Source: Lysinibacillus sp. BPa_S21 (GTDB taxonomy: Bacteria; Bacillota; Bacilli; Bacillales_A; Planococcaceae). From it: a stretch of DNA of 64,000 nucleotides. The translations under genes and the position numbers were made by a program. Location of the stretch: NCBI RefSeq assembly GCF_023337795.1, contig NZ_JALIRS010000006.1:243530-307529 (forward strand), given 5' to 3'. Positions 58,405-64,000 of the stretch are shown here, piece by piece; position 1 is the first letter of the stretch; each line of letters begins with the position of its first letter. The notes beneath the pieces were generated by a model, which saw only the letters and a list, made by a program, of their open reading frames with translations, did no database searches and was not told the DNA's origin.

Positions 58405-60129
58405 TCACTCATCACTGTAATCCCCTTTACGGAGATGGCGATTAGGACTTGGCTCATCCTCGTCATGATACTTTTTACAGTCACAATATTTATGGCCATG
58501 ATCGCAGCACTGAGTAAATGAATCGTCCCGGCATACGCCTGGAATAGGGATGCATGGATCAAAATCATGATTTTGAAGTACTTGGTACGGGCGCATCATA
58601 TCATGATCTTCATGTTCAATGATATGACAATGCCATACATAAGTTCCGGTAAACGGACCAAAACGTGCAATGATACGGGTAACTTCTCCAGGGTTTGCAC
58701 GTACGGTATCTTTCCAACCCATTTCATTCAGATCCGGTTTCTTTGCTTTCCCTACCTTAATGATATTCCCATTTTCATCCACGGTAATTGGTGCTCTATT
58801 GAGAATCTGAAATTGAACTAGATGCAAATGTATCGGATGGGTATCGGGGGTTAAATTATAAAGTTCCCAAATTTCTATTGTTCCATTATATGGTGTTTCT
58901 GTAATGGGATCGGCCCACATCTTGTTATTGAGTTCAAACAACGGTCGGCCAAATTCATCAGTAGTTTCTACTAAAAAGTTTTTTCTAACATTTATAGCAT
59001 CTTTAGGTTCGAGTTTTTCAAAGCAACTTAATCTTTCTGGTACTGTACTTGTATCCGGCTTGGAAGATTTTTGTTTAACTTTAAATTCCATAATTTGCGA
59101 AAGATCTGGAGAAGGAGGAACTCCATCAGGAAAAGGTGCCGGAGCATCATTTGTCAGTATGATATTCTGCCCTCTATGTTTTGAAAAATCAATAATTACA
59201 TCTGCTCGTTCTGCCGGAGCCAGTATGATTTCAGAGACCAGTACAGGTTTTTCTAATAATCCGCCATCCGTACCAATTTGAATAAAATCTTGACCAGAAC
59301 TCAATCGCATACGGTAAAAACGGGCATTAGAACCATTGAGGATTCGAAATCGGTATTTTCTCGGTTCAACTCTAAGGTAGGGCCATATTTTTCCATTGAC
59401 TAAAATTGTATCTCCAACAAAACTCGGAACAACCGATGGATTCGGAAGATCAGGATCTATTGGAGGTGGTGGTTGTGGTGCAGGTGGTGGTTTTTGTCCG
59501 GGCTGGGAGGGATAGAACAGTTGACCGTCATCATAGAAGGAACGATCCTGGATAACTAATGGAATTTCAAATTCACCTTGGGGAAGATTTAGTTTTTCTT
59601 CTTCCTTGTCTCGAATAAGGTAAAACCCTGCTAACCCGGCATAAACATTTAATCGAGTGATTCCAAGGGCATGGTCGTGATACCAGAGAGTTGTCGGACG
59701 CTGACAATTCGGATAGTAGTAAACTTCATGCACGAATCTGCTGCCAAAGTTTTCAAAGTTTTTGGTAAACCATGCTTCTGGATATCCGTCATTTTCAGGG
59801 CGAACTCGACCCCCATGCAAGTGAACTACCGTTCTGACAGGAGGTTGACTTGGTTCGGCACCGTGAAGAGTCGTATCCACTGGCAGAAGGTGTGTAAAAG
59901 GTAGTTTATTTTCCCACTTCACAAGAATGGGATGGTCCCTGAGAACATCAAATGTCGGCCCGGGATACAAGCCATTATATCCCCAAACTGTTGTCGGTGG
60001 TAAGGCCCGATGTAGCTTTTGTTTTATCTGCTGCATCAACACCTCATAGTAAGGGATTCCATCATGTATTCCGGTTGGTTTAATAATAGGTGGAATCGGT
60101 AATGCATCAATAAACTTTTTTAATTTCAA
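58405..60129 (-). CDS. CotA-like multicopper oxidase (spore coat laccase) with an extra Cys/His tail
   Basis: A 574-residue multicopper oxidase, oxidising phenols or bilirubin with reduction of oxygen to water. Copper motifs: HLHGG (residues 103-107), WYHDHALG (149-156), HPIHLHLVQF, and WHCHIIEHEDHDMM with the T1 ligands. The start KFIDALPIPPI is CotA-like, and CotA is an outer spore coat enzyme. Two insertions stand out: a Pro-rich loop (PPPAPQPPPP, about residue 215) and a C-terminal tail of some 45 residues with about six Cys and several His. CotA itself is about 513 residues. The start is TTG with AAGGAGG 8 bases upstream. Confidence 0.92.
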   Translation of the reverse strand: MKLKKFIDALPIPPIIKPTGIHDGIPYYEVLMQQIKQKLHRALPPTTVWGYNGLYPGPTFDVLRDHPILVKWENKLPFTHLLPVDTTLHGAEPSQPPVRTVVHLHGGRVRPENDGYPEAWFTKNFENFGSRFVHEVYYYPNCQRPTTLWYHDHALGITRLNVYAGLAGFYLIRDKEEEKLNLPQGEFEIPLVIQDRSFYDDGQLFYPSQPGQKPPPAPQPPPPIDPDLPNPSVVPSFVGDTILVNGKIWPYLRVEPRKYRFRILNGSNARFYRMRLSSGQDFIQIGTDGGLLEKPVLVSEIILAPAERADVIIDFSKHRGQNIILTNDAPAPFPDGVPPSPDLSQIMEFKVKQKSSKPDTSTVPERLSCFEKLEPKDAINVRKNFLVETTDEFGRPLFELNNKMWADPITETPYNGTIEIWELYNLTPDTHPIHLHLVQFQILNRAPITVDENGNIIKVGKAKKPDLNEMGWKDTVRANPGEVTRIIARFGPFTGTYVWHCHIIEHEDHDMMRPYQVLQNHDFDPCIPIPGVCRDDSFTQCCDHGHKYCDCKKYHDEDEPSPNRHLRKGDYSDE

Positions 60130-60836
60130 ATTAATTGCCTCCTTATCATTTTTATATAATTTAATTCAATAGTCATTGTTAGACATAGAATCATGTTGAC
60201 TTACTTTATTAAATGTATAAGCAGATAAAAATGTTTAGGCAAAGGAGGAAGGACAACATAAAAGCTCTAATTTCTTCTACTAAGACGCCGTTAGTTGAGT
60301 TAAAGGTAATTAGTTTTATTGAGATAAATGTTTGTAATCAAATATTTCAATTTTGAAACCGTAAGTACATTTATCCATATCAATCTTGACACTATAACAG
60401 GGTGAGGAAATACTACCTTAACATCAACTAGATTTTTCGAAGGAATTTTAATTCTTACCGGAATAAATCAAGCAACCTTGTATCGCAATATAAGGCAATT
60501 TACTTTGTATCACACATTTCACAAAAAATGTCCCCTTTCCACAATAAGCAGACATTCTTATTAAAAATAAAGTTTCTAAAATGACTGGTCATGGAGTTCA
60601 TTCACTTCGAAGCAACCCTTAAACCCATTGGTTACTCCGAAACATTTCCAAATGTTGTTATTAGTAACCATAAAAACTTTAATGTCATATAACTTATCTC
60701 AAGCTTTTCTAGAATTAAGGATATAGACCTAACCAAAGAGAATATTCATAGTAAATAAAAAAATGTTTGTGATATTCCTTACTTAGGAATAATAGAATCA
60801 AATTTATAAAAGAAAAACTCTTGTGATACTTCTTAA
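60130..60836. other. Intergenic region of about 700 bases
   Basis: No gene or strong hairpin. One copy of the repeat word GTTAGTTGA near 60,288. The laccase promoter should lie at the left end; no sigma-K/E pair was resolved. Confidence 0.4.
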
Positions 60837-61495
60837 GTGGTAGTGGTAACTGGTGGTGCAACAGGAATTGGGAGTGCAACCTGTTTAAAGTTATCTTCTC
60901 TAGGGACTAAGGTCGTTATAAACTATTCAAATTCGGTACAAGAAGCACGAATACGTTCAATCAATTATCAAATCCTGGGCTATTGCATAAAGCCGATATT
61001 AGTGACGAGCATCAAACGAAAGAAATGATTCTGGCTTGTATTCAAAAGTTTGGAAAGTTAGATTATCTCGTTAACAATGTTGGTATTACGCATCAATTGG
61101 CTATGATTTTGATGGGGCGACTGATTCAATCTGGGATAAAACTTTATGATGTAAAAGGATAAGATTCAGCAATTGTTAATGTTGGAAGTATAGCAGGAAT
61201 AACCCGCTTAGGCTCCTCGGTCCCATATGCAGTAACAAAATCGGCTGTTCTTGGACTAACAAAATCACATGCGTTTTCACTATCGTTAGGCATAAGAATT
61301 AATTGTATTGCTCTCGGTGCTGTCGATACAAGATGGTGGAAAGGAAATGAAGAAAAAATGGAAGCCGTAGCTGGAAATATTTTATTGAAAAGGATTTCCA
61401 CTCCTGAGGACATTGCTGAAACCATTTGTTATACACTTCTTCAAAAGTCACTAACAGGACAAATCATTACAGTAGACAATCGGCAAACTATGTAA
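60837..61495 (+). pseudogene. Short-chain dehydrogenase (SDR), broken
   Basis: Classical SDR pieces in order but in different frames: VVTGGATGIGSA, then after a frame change ADISDEHQTKEMI and DYLVNNVGITH, an in-frame stop near 61,160, then VNVGSIAGITRLG, the catalytic PYAVTKSAVLG (YxxxK) and the end LTGQIITVDN. At least one frameshift and one stop, plus missing sequence between GITH and SAIVNV. No ribosome binding site. Substrate unknown. Confidence 0.8.
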
Positions 61496-61629
61496 GAATA
61501 GATTTCCTTTTTATTAAAAGTATTGAAAAGATGTTTACTGTTAATAAAAATCCATTAGTAAACTAACGGGTTCTGTTTTGAAGTACAAAAAGCAAAATCG
61601 CAGGTTAAAAAGACAATTAATTAGCATAC

Positions 61630-61664
61630 AAAAAGGTACTGGAATAATTCGCAGTACCTTTTTT
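61630..61664 (+). terminator. Terminator after the SDR pseudogene
   Basis: AAAAAGGTACTG pairs with CAGTACCTTTTTT. Confidence 0.85.
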
Positions 61665-61804
61665 GTACAACTTAACGAGCGTTTAATTCTTTGAATACTT
61701 TTTGATGACAAATAATAAAGGATGTTTTCGTATAAATTTTCGATTCAGTAAATATCAAATCAATCTTTGCTAAAGGCTGTTTTCTCAAAGATTGTTACTG
61801 TTTT

Positions 61805-62116
61805 AAAAAAAAGCAGATTTAATCTACAAAACCAACGTGTAGAATAAATTCTGTCTTTTTTTGAATCGAAAATTTAACTAAAGCACCCTGTTACTTCAAT
61901 AAGGGGGCTCGTCAGATTTATGCGGATTTACAACGATAAGACTTCAATTTTTTATACACGATTTTATTCATCAAAGACTATGGTGCAACATTAATTCAAA
62001 TGCTTCAAAACCTTTGCTATGACTGACTTTTAACAAAAGTGATTAAAACAACACTTAAACAATATTCATAAGATAAGCCACGAACGTTGATTTCACAACA
62101 TTCGTGGCTTTTTGAT
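61805..62116. repeat. Intergenic repeat family, copy E (longest)
   Basis: Carries the blocks TTTAATCTACAAAACC, ATTTAACTAAAGCACCC, GTCAGATTTATGCGGATTT and the terminal hairpin GCCACGAAC...TTCGTGGC (62,077-62,110). It lies downstream of the minus-strand membrane protein gene at 62,236. Confidence 0.75.
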
Positions 62117-62235
62117 GTGTTTCCAAACTTTGATTTGGGAACGGTTATTTGATTTATTTTGTATGCTTTATAAATCCTAGTGAAATTTAAGCACGCGTTA
62201 GCTAATAAAGTATCTTTTCATACACTTCTAACCAG

Positions 62236-62658
62236 TTAAATTTTTTTGGTCTTGCGATTTTCAAGAAAATTGAAAATTGAGTATGATACTATTAAGATTA
62301 CCCCAATTAGGAATGCAATAAAAAAACCAAATATTCCTATAAGACCGACCCATCCAATCGTGAATGTAAGGAAAAATAGTGCATAACAAAAACCAACTAT
62401 TATTATTGCAATAGGTACGTTAAAAGGAAATAATCGTTTCCAACCCAAAGCTAAAAAAGACGAAATTGAAAGTATAGCAACTGAAATGATTGTGTGTAAA
62501 AAGAACCAACGGAATTCCGCACGAGATTGTCCTTCTTCACCATAAGTAGTGTCTGTATTTAAGTCATATAGCGTAATTGCTGCTGTAACAATACCCACCA
62601 ATACAATGGTTGTGAAAGTTGTCCAGTTTATCGTTTTTAAAATGTTTTTATTTTTCAT
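62236..62658 (-). CDS. Four-segment membrane protein, function unknown
   Basis: A 140-residue protein with four hydrophobic segments (TFTTIVLVGIVTAAITLYDL; FFLHTIISVAILSISSFLAL; VPIAIIIVGFCYALFFLTF; GIFGFFIAFLIGVILIVSYSI). The open frame extends 43 codons upstream, but AGGGGGTAAA directly before ATG 62658 sets the start. The surrounding repeats match those flanking two other membrane protein genes. I do not recognise the family. Confidence 0.7.
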   Translation of the reverse strand: MKNKNILKTINWTTFTTIVLVGIVTAAITLYDLNTDTTYGEEGQSRAEFRWFFLHTIISVAILSISSFLALGWKRLFPFNVPIAIIIVGFCYALFFLTFTIGWVGLIGIFGFFIAFLIGVILIVSYSIFNFLENRKTKKI

Positions 62659-62865
62659 TTTACCCCCTAAAAAATTTATTCTCCTGCTGGTATTTCTATA
62701 TTCTTTTCTTAAATTCCTTCTTCTTAAGTAACTTGCTTCGTTAGTTAGTTGAAGTACAAACCTTCCCAAAGTGTCGTTTGGTAACAATTCTTTCCTTAGC
62801 CACTATAAAAAAACTTGGTGGCTTTTATATTAGTTTCTTACTCGAACATCCAGTCTTTTCTAACA

Positions 62866-62949
62866 TTAACCTGCTTTTTGTGTGATTCTCATTATCTTAG
62901 CAAATTGTTCAATACGTTCCGATTTTAGAGCACGTTCTCCTTTTAACAT
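62866..62949 (-). pseudogene. XRE regulator remnant, 27 codons
   Basis: MLKGERALKSERIEQFAK then IMRITQKAG. It matches the second half of the regulator remnant at 49,522-49,765 closely (LKGDCTLKSERIEQFARIM), and like it has lost the N-terminal helix-turn-helix. Confidence 0.7.
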
Positions 62950-63049
62950 AAATACTACAACTGTTTACACACCCGATAATATTAAAAGCATCTGTAAATC
63001 GATAACCAAGAACCTGTAAAGGATATCTAAAATAGCTTTTAGCCGTTAT

Positions 63050-64000
<951 letters not shown>

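Noticed and set aside
58362..58568. Minus-strand ORF at the end of the laccase gene
   Set aside because: It overlaps the laccase coding end in another frame; no ribosome binding site.

Overview
The window is a low-GC Firmicute chromosome, most likely a spore former of the Lysinibacillus/Solibacillus group (Caryophanaceae/Planococcaceae). The evidence is strong AGGAGG-type ribosome binding sites, a GerA-type germinant receptor operon, a CotA-like multicopper oxidase, a SAM riboswitch on metAA, a TPP riboswitch on a thiXYZ-type operon, and the Bacillales block plsY - parE - parC. No rRNA, tRNA, CRISPR array or intact insertion sequence was seen. This placement rests on gene content only.

Layout. 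1-6.6 kb: the end of a chemoreceptor gene, two GNAT acetyltransferases, a zinc-ribbon protein, a membrane-anchored protein behind a hairpin that would hide its ribosome binding site, a secreted repeat protein behind a duplicated RNA-like module, and a frameshifted alpha/beta hydrolase. 6.8-32.4 kb is mostly core: YhdT/PanF pantothenate uptake, a TSUP permease facing a TrmB-type regulator, a GIY-YIG protein, SAM-riboswitch metAA, a four-gene germinant receptor operon, a HesB-like gene with plsY, topoisomerase IV (parE-parC), the TPP-controlled HMP/thiamine uptake operon, a MocR regulator divergent from an EamA exporter, a metallo-hydrolase and a TetR/DUF5360 pair. 32.4-36.8 kb holds two paralogous DUF485-acetate symporter operons whose sigma-A promoters are also duplicated. 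37-44.8 kb has a SCO copper chaperone, small membrane proteins, a MacB/FtsX-type ABC exporter and a Bcr/CflA MFS exporter preceded by a 27-codon leader ORF.

45-63 kb is accessory and decaying: a cluster of three very small ORFs (one YrzI-like), a TetR regulator with matching palindromic operators in front of itself and of a reductase-hydrolase fusion, fragments of XRE regulators, an integrase broken by two frameshifts, several minus-strand genes with internal stops, an ankyrin protein, BluB, a GHL10 glycosidase-like protein with a shifted tail, the laccase and a broken SDR. Recurrent intergenic repeats tie this part together. One family follows small membrane-protein genes, and another, with GATA(A) words about every 21 bp, lies in four intergenic spaces of the window. 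The window ends inside serS on the minus strand.

Most likely new: the tandem two-stem RNA module upstream of the repeat-rich surface protein (paired changes in its stem), the 21-bp-phased GATA repeats, the repeat-flanked small membrane-protein cassettes, and the small-ORF cluster at 45.4-45.9 kb. All are read by eye from one sequence and need comparative searches.
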